Under the pieces are notes generated by a model. That model had not been told where the DNA came from. It worked only from the letters and a program-made list of their open reading frames with translations, and searched no databases. Positions 10,611-22,400 of a stretch of 64,000 bases of DNA are shown here, one piece after another. Every line of letters begins with the position of its first letter. The stretch's first letter is position 1. Both the position numbers and the translations under genes were made by a program. Origin of the DNA: Mytilus galloprovincialis (taxonomy: Eukaryota > Mollusca > Bivalvia > Mytilida > Mytilidae); NCBI RefSeq assembly GCF_965363235.1, contig NC_134838.1, forward strand, positions 7,011,001 through 7,075,000, in the 5' to 3' direction.

Positions 10611-11215
10611 TTAAGTGTGTTGAAATATTTGCCAAATATTTGTATTGCTGCAACCAATTCATTAGTTTCCCTTTGATATGCATAGATTAGTAGAATATAT
10701 TTATTGATGTTTGTTAACAAAAATATTCTTTACACCTTACCGCTATTCCCAGCTGACTAGAGAATCTGTCCCGCTTGAACTATTGACGTCGTACAACAAT
10801 CACTTTTCCCAGGTCAGATATTTTGTATTATTGATGTCAAAATTTTTCAGGAACCTGTGTGATGTCCAGTAATATCAGACGAATACCAATAAGGTGTATT
10901 CAGTCACTATATGCAGTATAACTGAGACTACTATAATACATGTTTTATGAGTATAATAATAAAGTTGGGAGAACAAAACAAAGGCAAACTAATTCAGGGC
11001 AAATGGACCCAGGTCAAACATGTAATCAGGGCGAACAGACCCGATACTGTGATGACATTTCTAACACCTGGTCCAAAATTTGGTTGCTGATATAGGGATT
11101 CCCTGAATCATGACTTGAACACCCCCCCCCCCCCCCCCTTTAAGGTCAGTCAGCGGGCCCCCCTTATGAATAGTTCTGGATCCGCCACTGTGGTCTGTTC
11201 ATGTTCACTCCCATC

Positions 11216-12773
11216 CAAGGCCGTAGCTAGACATCTTATCTTAGTGAGGCAAAATAATTGAAAATTTTTTTGGAGGGTATGAAATGAATGGTGCAAAATC
11301 CTGCATTCTAGGCATTTTTAGAGAGTTTGATAATGTTTTGAATTTGGACACTTTTTATATATTTTTTTTAATATTTTAAGACTTTTACTAACACCAAATT
11401 TTTAACAACTTTATTTAAATTTACATGTAAGATAATCATCCAAATATCACTGATTTGAGTCTGCTGCCAGAACATAGAACAAACATCGATTCAGTAGAGT
11501 TTGCCAAATTTTTCTATGGCTGGCCGGTTCAGTCAACTCGTTTCAGAATCATAATTTGGTCTGCTGATATCCTTATCGTGATGAACATGGCAAGCCCGCA
11601 CAATCTCTCGCCACTCATGCATGCTCTTTTCCAAGTTTTCAGTCGTTTTAGGGCATTCTGTGTTTCTAAAGGAAGCACATTATCAGCAACACAATGATCA
11701 ATGTCTTCTTCCAATTCCTTCTGTATCAGCAATTTGGTAGCAGCATCGGTAGTAACAGTTTTGTTTGCAAAAGGGAATTAAGCTTTCCTGTAAGCACCAT
11801 CATACAGTTGCAGTTACAAAATATTAAACTGGCTTTTATGCTGACAAAGAGTAGACAAACTAGGGATAGAATGAGATAAGATAAATGTATATGATTCTAT
11901 CTATAGAGTATATATGATATGGGTACAGGGGAATTGGAATGGAGTTTTTGATGTTTACATGTAGGTCCATAATTTCAAATTATTTCTGGAAATAGTTGGT
12001 GGTATTTTAGTTCCAGAATCTATAAATTTAGGGGTATGGGGTGTCCGATTCTGAAAACCCGAATATAAAGAAACGAAATTCCGTAGTCCCGAATAAGTAA
12101 AGACAAAATCCTGTGTTAAAGGTTCTACCATTCCTCAATAATATCAAATTGGAATATATGGGATATTCTTTCAATTTTTAAGGTTAAAGAAACATGGATA
12201 GAAAGTAATACATGCATGTTTCATATCATTTATATTTTATTTATCTGTAAAGAGAAAGATTAAAGTTCGTGAAATGAATACGCAGACAGGACTGCCCCCT
12301 TGCGATGACTTGATTTGTCAAAAGTTGGTTAAACGGAGAAAGAATATGAAGACAGAACTGTCCCCTTCCGAATACCAGTACTTGATTTGTCAGTCTACTT
12401 ATCGTTTTTGGATTGTTCTTATGAAGTTATATACAATACTCAGAGTCTGTTCACAAAAAAAACTAGTTTACTAGAACTATTCCTTCTTTACCTTCAGTGT
12501 CGCTTTTCCTTTTCTGCAAAAGCCTGTTTTTAACTAGAGATCCATGATGATTATCATTACTAGGTTAATGTTATCGAGAAACATCACCCGTTGAGATGCT
12601 GAGTTATAACCAGGAAGAATAGTTTAAAAGGAATGATGACAAGTTATATGGAAATTAAGGTTGAGACAGAACAACAAATGACTATTATATTGTATATGTA
12701 TAAAAAAAATAATCAGTGTCGAAATTTGAGTGAGGCAATTGCCTCACTTGCCTCAATGGTAGCTACGGCCTTG
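11216..12773 (-). mobile_element. hAT-like transposon remnant
   Basis: Ends are CAAGGCCGTAGCTA and TAGCTACGGCCTTG (inverted repeats), flanked by CCATC on both sides (11211-11215, 12774-12778). Near both ends lies 'gtgaggcaa'-type sequence. Inside, on the minus strand at 11529-11732, is a fragment resembling the C-terminal dimerisation region of hAT/ZMYM1-type transposases, with the motif ERLCGLAM. The transposase is otherwise broken up. Confidence 0.6.
11529..11732 (-). pseudogene. hAT-type transposase C-terminal fragment
   Basis: About 65 codons are open and contain LKTWKRACMSGERLCGLAMF, which matches the pattern of the hAT dimerisation region (an RL-GLA core after a short helix). The upstream part is not open as one frame, so this is a decayed fragment of the element at 11216-12773. 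Assignment rests on the short motif only. Confidence 0.5.
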
Positions 12774-13405
12774 CCATCACTCCTTCCAATTTGCACTCTA
12801 CAGGTTGGAATCTCACAATCATTCACAGCCTTTTTTTTATTCAATTTTATGTTGAATACGAAGATGTTTATATTTTTATGAATTCATGATTTTTTTAAAT
12901 GAAATGTATTTTTGTGATTAGATGATATATTATTACTTGTAATTTATTAAGGATACTGTTCATTGGTATTTACAAAGCCAATTTGGTATTATTGTTATGT
13001 GTTCCATGTAAAATAAAATACAATTTAGCTTGGTAGAAGTAAAATGAAAATAGTCATTATCCATTTCGTTAAAATAATTCACAAAAAAAAAAGTGTTAAT
13101 GTTTTTAGAATGTCATCTTTTATTTCACTTGTTTAAAGCAAAATCTTAAAGGAGTGGCACACAAAATAACAGCCAGATTAATGCACAAATATGAACAGAA
13201 ATAAAATGATATACAGCATCAAAAGACAACCACTGCAACAGCTGGTTTCTGACTTGGAACTGGCTTGAGTTTATAAAGCCAGATCGAGCTTGGACAAAAT
13301 ATATTTGACAGTGGAATGATAATATATTAATTTTTAAATGTACAAATGTACTAAGATGACATTAAATTGGTGTTTATTTTCAGTTGCAGATTCCATAATG
13401 ATAGA

Positions 13406-16400
13406 ATGAGTGCAGGTCCCCTTGTTGTTGAGATTATATGTACGTGTTGTTTAGCTGCATTTTTATTACATCGCTATGGTGACCTAAGGAAGAATCACGC
13501 ATTGACAACATTAGCAACATTTGTGGCATGGTACTTCTCCTTCCTGATAGTGTTTGTTTTACCTTTAGACGTTTCTTCAGTAAGTATCACTTTCACATAA
13601 GTTACAAATGAATTGTAAATAGATATAAATTTGTTTATTTACAAATGTATGCAATAATGCAATTATCTTCTCTTGTTGATGACAGATAATAGTTTTTTAA
13701 CCTATGTACAATGAATGTATGGAGCTTTAAAAGATACTAACTTTAAATGTTCAACACATTTTGTACCTTACTTGTACAGGTAAAAATAATATATATGTAC
13801 TATTCAGATTTTAATTTGACCAAATTTGCAAGATGGAAAACATAATTATGTATAATTATGTTTGGCAACATGAATAAAGACAAACTATGATTCTCAAGAA
13901 CTTCTCTGTTAAACCTTGAAGTTTGTTTTTGCTGTCTGTCCCAATTTTTTCAGAGCCAACAATTATTTTTCAAAATAGTGTATATGATGTATATATATTA
14001 AGTTTTTAAATCGTTAAGTTTATAGAGAGCCCTTGTAATAAACATGTAACTTTTCATTATTTCAGACATTTTACAGACAATGCCTTCAGGACAACCAGCC
14101 TCCTGCAGTGACAACTCCAATCCCATCTAATACCACTGATACCACAAATGCGACTACAACACCAGGACCAACACCTTCACAGAAATATAGTGCAGAATCT
14201 TCTCCATGTCAAAAACCTCTCAGTCATGTACCAGATAATGTTTTACCTGCACTTTGGCATGTTGTATATTGGTCGTCTCAATTCCTTACATGGTAAGATT
14301 CTGTAGATTCATTATTATTTGTTGGATACCAATTTTCATGGAACCAAGAAATTAAATGTTGTACGAATGACAAATTTTCTATATGTAGGCTTGTATGCAG
14401 ACTTTGGCAAAACCACAAAATAAAATATCCACTGAATAAGTAAGGTTTCCATAATCCACGAAAATTAGTACCCACGACAATAGATGAATCCACAGTAGAT
14501 AGATTATATTTTCTGTCATAAATATCTTTGTGAGATGTGTTAACATAAAAAAGAAGATGTTGTATGATTGCCAATGAGACAATTCTCCACAAGAGACCAA
14601 AATGACAGAAATTAACTATAGGTCACTGCACTGCCTTTAACAATAAGAAAAGCCCATACCGCCTAGTCAGCTATAGAAGGCCCCAAAATAACAATGTAAA
14701 ACAGTCTGGTTCAAGAAAAATCAGAACATGTATGCACAGTTTTAATTATTTGTTTTTAATCTTCAAAAGCACACAAGAAAACTAATCAAAGCAAAAATTA
14801 TCTGCACAACCATTTGTTTTACTCTTTTTTAAGATCCTTTAAGTATGTGCTTTCAGTAAAATGCTAACTTAACGACTACTTAAAAGAAGACACATTCACA
14901 TTTACTTTACTTTAAATGTTTATAAGGGTATTAAGAAGTACATGTACGATGTAGGATTAGCTTTACAAATAATTTAATCAATGTGCTTTTTTTCTATAGA
15001 TTTTGATGTCTTTTGGCTTTTTTATGCCGCCATCTTGCTTTTTCATTTTACATCTCTTTTTATTTGAAGATGATTTAGATTGAGTATATTACTTACCTTA
15101 GATTTGTTTTTATCGTAGGCTACTATTACCGCTGATGCAGTCCTATTCAACGGCTGGAGATTTCAGTGTAGCAGGAAAGATAAAGACAGCTTTGATAGAA
15201 AACGCCATATACTATGGAACCTACCTATTAATATTTGGAATTTGTTTGATTTATGTAGCAGCAAGACCTGACCTTCATATTGATGCGTAAGTTTAATAGA
15301 TTTACTTTCAAATAGAAAATAAGATGGTGCAATGTTAAGTATTATATTTGCTGATTTGGTATTTATTGCTTAGGATTAACATATATTCATTAGCCAAACT
15401 GACATGTATTGCTGAGGTGTCAATAATTTTTATGCAACAGCAGTTTTCATAGCTAGCAAGAAGGTTGATAGCTAAGGCAAGTAAAAAATTGTTTGGTCAG
15501 TATACAACTATTGCTGTTTATTGGATGTCTAGTAAATAATATATTGTAAAAATGTTTTTCAGGCGAGTAGTTAAAAAAAATTGTAAATACATCAATGCTT
15601 ACTATAAAACACGAGTCAAGTACAATTCTGTAGGATTTTCTTATTTAAGAGTTAATGCAATTTTACCTATTTTTGGTAGCTCTTGTTTGTGTATCTGTGA
15701 GAAAAACATCAATTTATTAATGCAGATTCTAAGATTCTAGTGCTTGAATAAAAGATCAAACATTTAAATTAAAAAATTGAAATAAAATAAAACGTAGTTG
15801 ATTTATATCACCTACCATTTTAAGCATGCTTGCTTAAAAAATTCAGGGGGTACTATGTTCAAGAAAGATTTAGCAGCAAGGTAATTGAAACAGCTTTAGA
15901 CTAATAAATTAGTTATCATTATAAAAGAAAAAAAAATATTCAGAGGGAATTTAAAAGTGATCTGACAGAATAACAGCTAGTAATTCCTGGGGTTTGTTCT
16001 TACTTGTATTTTAGAGAGAAGTTAAAAGTGATCAAACAAATGTCTAGATATATACCTTGGGTTTATTTTTACTTGTTTTTCAGAGAGAAGTTAAAAGTGA
16101 TTGGAATAACAGCCAGTAATACCTGGGGTTTGTTCTTACTTGTCCTGTTACTTGGTTATGGATTAGTAGAAGTCCCTCGCACTGTTTGGAATAGTAGTAA
16201 ACATGGACATATGTTGGGAAGGACACAATTTAAAATTTCTAAACTTAGCACAGAAAAAACAGAAGCAGAAGAAAATCTTGAAGATGTACTTGAGGTTAGT
16301 GAAATGCTTAACGAATTACTATTTCAAATATTATTTTGTAATTTTTTTGTATGAATTTTTTTATCATATCAAATATTGTTTATGAAAATATCTTTAAAAA

Positions 16401-19400
16401 TTGAACTTGGAAACGATATTCCCCCTTCTACTAGTTTTAAGAAAGTTTTCACAATTATTAAAAGTTTACACTAAGGATATATTATGTATATCAATATTTA
16501 TGTTCCATATAATATAAGTAGACTTTATTAGGTATGATTTGATCATACATATAATTGTAATACCACCCTTCTATTACAGGAGATAAAGCAAGTGTCTGAC
16601 AAAGTACGTTACAATAATCCATTGAGACAACATGTGGATACAGTCTTATCTAAGGTAGGGTTTGTTTGTTTGTTTTGTTGGCCTATACTGGTTTACTTTT
16701 ACAAATTGTGATTTGAATGAGAGAGTTGTCTCATTGGCACTCATACCACGTCTTCTTATATCTAAATTATGATATATGATTGGTCCCTTTATGCATCTGC
16801 ATAATTAAAACCAAACCATTCATCTTCAGTATAAAATGAGGTTGAACTTGAGATTAGATTTAATACTATAACAGGGTGTTTTTTAAAGGATCGTATAACA
16901 ACACTCTGTTTAGGGTTCTTCATACTTTATTAATATTCAGGAAATATAATAAATACAGCCCTGAAATAATAATAACAAATATATAATAAAGTTATTAATT
17001 ATCACAGTTACATATGAAGTAATCACATATTTGCATTTATAAAAGCTGACGTCATTTGATGAATACAAAGTTAAAATATCATAGCCATAACGAACATAAA
17101 CGTAGTAATAAGTATATGATCTACATTTGAATATAACTATCAAACATTCTATTAACATATATCAAGGTACTATAGTACAGTGAAACCTGGGTAAACCGAA
17201 CCCTGATAAAACCGAATTTCAGTTTAAACCGAACAATTTTCAAAGTCCCACACAATTTCCCTATCAATTAACGTTAATCTAACCTGAAATAACTGAACCC
17301 TGTCAACACAGAATTCCGAACACCTTTTGAAGGCTCGTTAGTAAATATGAATTAAAATATTACCTGTCAAAAACGTATTTTTAATTGTTTGCATGATTTA
17401 ATTAAACATACACAGGATGACAGAGTATCCCCGAGGGTATTTGAGGTTAAATTAATTGGTGAGTTGTTATTACAAATTAATTAGCTTGTTTGTGTCCATG
17501 TTTTCAGTGACAAAGGATTTTTTTGTAAAGAAACGTTAAACTTGTCAACTGCCCCCATCACCGATAAAGACAAGAAAGTAACTATCCGTTAGATCAATTA
17601 AATGCACGTTAGAGGCCCTATATATATATAATTCAGATGCTCCTAGAGACTTCCGTTAGCTATTTAGCAACGATAAAGTCCGAGAATAACTGGACCCCTG
17701 CTGTTGTTTCACTCTTATCTTGTGGCGAAGTATCAATCAGCGGGTGGCCAGTTTAGTCCGAGAACTCGTGTGTACAATGACAATCTCGATTCAACTACAG
17801 ATCGTCATTTGACAGTGACTGGGAATCTAAATTGGTTAGTGAATTAACGGCTGAGAAAATAATTATAAAAGCAAAATCGCTCCATGCCGGACATTATTAA
17901 AGGATTTATAGTTTCTAAACGACGAGCGTGATCGACAAGTTGGCGTTTTATTTATAAACAAAAATGAAGCAATACGTGTATCTTCATCTCCTGATATTTT
18001 TACATTTTCATCTAAATCAACATGAAAAAAAATGTTGTTTGTTGTGTCACCTAGCTATTATCCCTTGTCAGTAAGTGCGAAAATTATTTTGGTGTCGACT
18101 TCCATTTACCTCTACAATCCAAACACCTTTGAAAACCGAACAAAACGCAAAGTCCCGTGGGTGTTTGGTTTGGACAGGTTTCACTGTATATCAATAATAC
18201 GTATATAAATAAAGATCAAGATAAGCCTTACCAATTTGTGGAATCAGGCTATACATAACATCAACAGCATTACATTAGCATTATAACCAATGCTCTACTT
18301 CTATCATCAATATATGTCTGTATGATCAATGGGTCCTACAAACAATGTACAACACAATAAGTATTCAAATACACATTATAGTTCCATATAATCAAAGCAT
18401 TACAACATTTTTTATAATCAATTACAATAGTAATATAAACTTCGTTATCATATATTAAAATTACTGGCTATGACGTAGTATCAATATAAAGCAATGTGAC
18501 GTATAAGACTCATGACATAAAGGTCAAAGGTCATTCTCATAATCATTCAAAAATCTATCTCCCTACTTACAAACTACGCTTTCATATAGATCATACTCTG
18601 AATCAACTCTTTTACACACATTTACATAATATAGAGATATAGGGTTATACCTACCAAATAGGGCTTAAAGCGTTACATACAATTCATTCATCTCTCATAC
18701 AACTCAAAGTAAATAAAGTGCATTCTTACCTTATAAAGTGAATATACTAAATTCCATATGTCCAAAATACTGCAAATGACTATCAATGAAATATCATTCC
18801 ATTCCAAACAATATAGATATGGCACAAACTAAAGTAAATATAAATTCTCCATTTTTCTCAAACAATATACCTATTTCAAATCTGGGGGTATGTCCCAATT
18901 AACCAATGAGAACACAGATAATTTTGACCACAGAGAAATTCACCTGAGCTTTCTAACTAATGATATATAAATTGTACAGGTAGAAACAGTTACCAATGTG
19001 CGGTCAAGCACAGCTGATTAATACTAAATACTCTAATGATTAAATAATACATAGATAAACTGATCAATAAGTAATAATGATAAACTATACAGAGAAGTGA
19101 TTAAAATAATAAAATCAATGAAAATCGTCTCTACCACATTCTCCCCCTTCTGAGAAAATGTCTTCCATGACATCAAATATTTTAAAACATCCATATCAAC
19201 TGTCTTCCCCCTGTCTGAAGGAAAAGACGTCCTCGTCTAAAACAAAATCACCTCAATATCCTCAATCATCTGACTTCGTAATTAACTTCAGCATGGCCTT
19301 CGAAACATCATCGCCGTATTTTGAGAAAATTCCCGAAGACACAGCTGACTTCAGATATTCTGCTCATATCATCCAATCTGTTTTCTGAGCACTCTTTGTC

Positions 19401-22400
19401 ACAAAATCTTTGTACTTAGTAGTTGCTGTCGATGTTTTCATTCTGGTGGATCGTCTCACTACATTGTCGCTTGTTTCATCTTCTTCTTCTTCATCTTCTG
19501 TTTCTGATTCCTCTACTGGAGCATCTTGGACAAAACTACTTGCTTCGTCGTTTTCTTCATTTTGATCTTGAGTCTGTAATTAATCATCAGCATCGTGAGC
19601 GTCCTCTACTGAATCAGAATCCGGTTCGCTGGTGCAGACTTGATCGTCATCAACGTTACCAGGAACGTCAATTTCATCAGGAACAGTATCAATTTCATCG
19701 TCTGATGGTACGATGACATCTGTCTCCTTTTCACTTTCTGGTTCATTCCACATGACCACAAAAGATTCATCCTCACTGTCCGTGACAGTTTCAACGTCTG
19801 ATATGACCTTGGTTGGAGTCTCTTTTTGTGGTTGATGTGGAAATCGTCTCTACCACAATACTGTATTCAGTTGATTTTGTTGTGACAGTGTACTGTTATT
19901 TTTATATTTATATTGATTTCAGTGTCCAGAATCTTTGAGAAAGTCTGTTAAACCCAATGTAGATGATTACGAAGATTACAATGCTGCTCAAGATGTCATT
20001 AGTGAAAAAGCTCTTGTTAAACTACACAAACGTGTGATACAGGCCAGCCAGACACACAGACGTACACAGATTCAATGGAATAATTTAATGGAGAAGGCAT
20101 TCAATCTAGAGGATGAGGAAATGAATAGAAATAGTCCAGAGAGAAGGTTCAAAAGGTCATTTATGGTGGAAAAGGGGTGGTGGCGTAGTATTTATACACC
20201 AACTGTTGGTAAGATTGTTTAATGTATTGCTCTATCGAAACAAAATACTTCTTTTGATGAAAAATATTGTGTATTAAGATTTTGTTTAGAGTTTGAGTTC
20301 TCACAACTTTTTTTAGTGAATGTATAAGTCTAAGCTTGATTCCTTGTTTACATCTAAATTGTTTGTATATTGGTCATGTTGATATATATTCTTTGAGATT
20401 GTTTATTGGGTACATGATATTTGAGTTTTTTGTAAATTTAAATTATGTAATTTCAGAATGGTATTGGAAATGTTGGGCACGACCATGGACATTTCGAGTT
20501 GTCACTGTTATTTTAGCAATTTTCTCTTTCATGGTCGTCTGGTCAGAATGCTTATTCTTCATTAAATCTCCGGTCCTATCATTATTTGCTGTGTTCCTTA
20601 ATGTAGCCAAGCACAACTATGATTATGTATACATTGAGGTGAGTTTTCAATTTAGACTTGTTTACATTGAGGTGAGTTTTCAATTTAGACTTGTTTACAT
20701 TGAGGTGAGTATATGTACAATAATGTATAAAATGTAAAAGCATGATCAGTGTCAAAAGAGACATGTGTCTAGTATGAAACATGTTTGATTATATAACTCA
20801 ATAGAACAACCAGATTCAGATTGTTGGTTTATTTCTGTAGAGTCTACTTAAAAGAAGGGTAAAAGAGATCTAAGGAGTATATGGCAATGAGACAGCAACC
20901 AAACAATGTAATAAATCAAAAGACATCTAGAGGTCAATTTACACTTTCAACCAGAGACAGGTCTTTCCCGCCCTGAAAACAGTATACATTTAAAAAGTGA
21001 CTATCAAGACTTGCCATCGACACCAAATATTCCATATGAGAAAAATCTATTAAGATGACAAAATAAATCACCTTTCAATGAGGTTCTTGACTTTTAACAA
21101 GCATATGAAGATGCTGCAGGGTTGAACAGAGAACTTTTTTTTAATACATGTACGGAAAATAAGGAGATTTCTTTTAAACCTTAAGAAATTGAAAGATAGT
21201 TATTTTTAAGAAATAGATTTTGCATTCTAATTTTATCAATTTATCAATGATCATGGATAAAATCAATACATTTGTACCTCATTTCCAACTGCATTCATCA
21301 AAATAATGATAAATACATTTCTTTACAGCTGGCTTCAATTATTACAATAGCCTATTTGTGTTTCTGTGCCTACTACAGTGTGTTCCAGATCAAGATACTT
21401 AACTTTTACTACATTGCTCCCCACCACCAGACAGATGAATACAGTTTAGTATTCACTGGAATGTAAGTTTCTTGTCACAGATATATCCATGTCTATAAGA
21501 TTGAGATATTGTTGTTAGTTGGCAATTTTCAAATGTTTACTGCATATTCATGTGAAAAAGTGTATAGGCAAGCTGTATAAGCTAAATGAATTTTAAAGTA
21601 GTAAATACTTTAAAACCATAAAACTTTCAATAAAGGTCATGATTGTTTTTAAATATAAAAATTGAGTTCAAAGCATGTATAGTTCTTTTTAAATAATACA
21701 GGGGGCTGGGTCAGAAACAAACGACAGGATAAAACACAACAAAAGCAAATGAAAAATGGTATGTGTAGGAGGAATAACTAAACAATGTGATATATTGAAA
21801 AACCTGAAAGGTACATTTAATCATTTAATTTCAGCTCATATAGAGAGTACTTAATGGACTATGTTTTATACATGTATTTTTACAGGATGCTTTGTAGACT
21901 TACTCCACCACTTTGTTTGAACTTTCTTGGACTAATTCATCTGGATAGTCATATAACATATGATGAACGCTTGCAAGAAACCTCATACACTCAGGTAAAT
22001 ATTGTTATACATGTATAGTGATATCCTTTCAAATATTGTGCATGTATCAAAAGAAAGTGTAAAGATACATTTAATGGAGAGATTTCAAATCAAAAATGAA
22101 ATAAAGCAGGAGGATATCAATTATGAAAAGTAATATTTCATAAAATTGAGAATGGAAATGGGAAATATGTGAAAGGGACAACAACCCGACCAAATAACAG
22201 CTGAAGTCCACCAATGGGTCTTCAATGCTGCTCAGCTGGCCCCTAAATAAAAATGTGTACTAGTTCAGTGAAAATGGACGTCATATTAAACTCCAAATCA
22301 TATAAATGAACTAAAATTTAAAACAAACAAGACTAACAAAGACCAGAGGCTCCTGACTTGGGACAGGAACAAAAAATGTGATGAGGTTAAACATGTTTTG

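Larger units (their letters stand above)
9209..13383. other. Intergenic or 5' intron of LMBRD2, repeat-rich
   Basis: The region separates the divergent CRCP and LMBRD2 genes and probably contains their promoters and non-coding first exons, none of which could be placed with confidence. It holds a CCAAT/CRE cluster (9781-9793), a TTAA MITE (10321-10610), a run of about 20 C (near 11120) and a hAT-like element (11216-12773). No coding exon is seen. Confidence 0.45.

Noticed and set aside
11120..11145. Run of about 20 C as a possible regulatory or quadruplex element
   Set aside because: A homopolymer in repeat-rich intergenic DNA with no supporting context; length may be a sequencing error.
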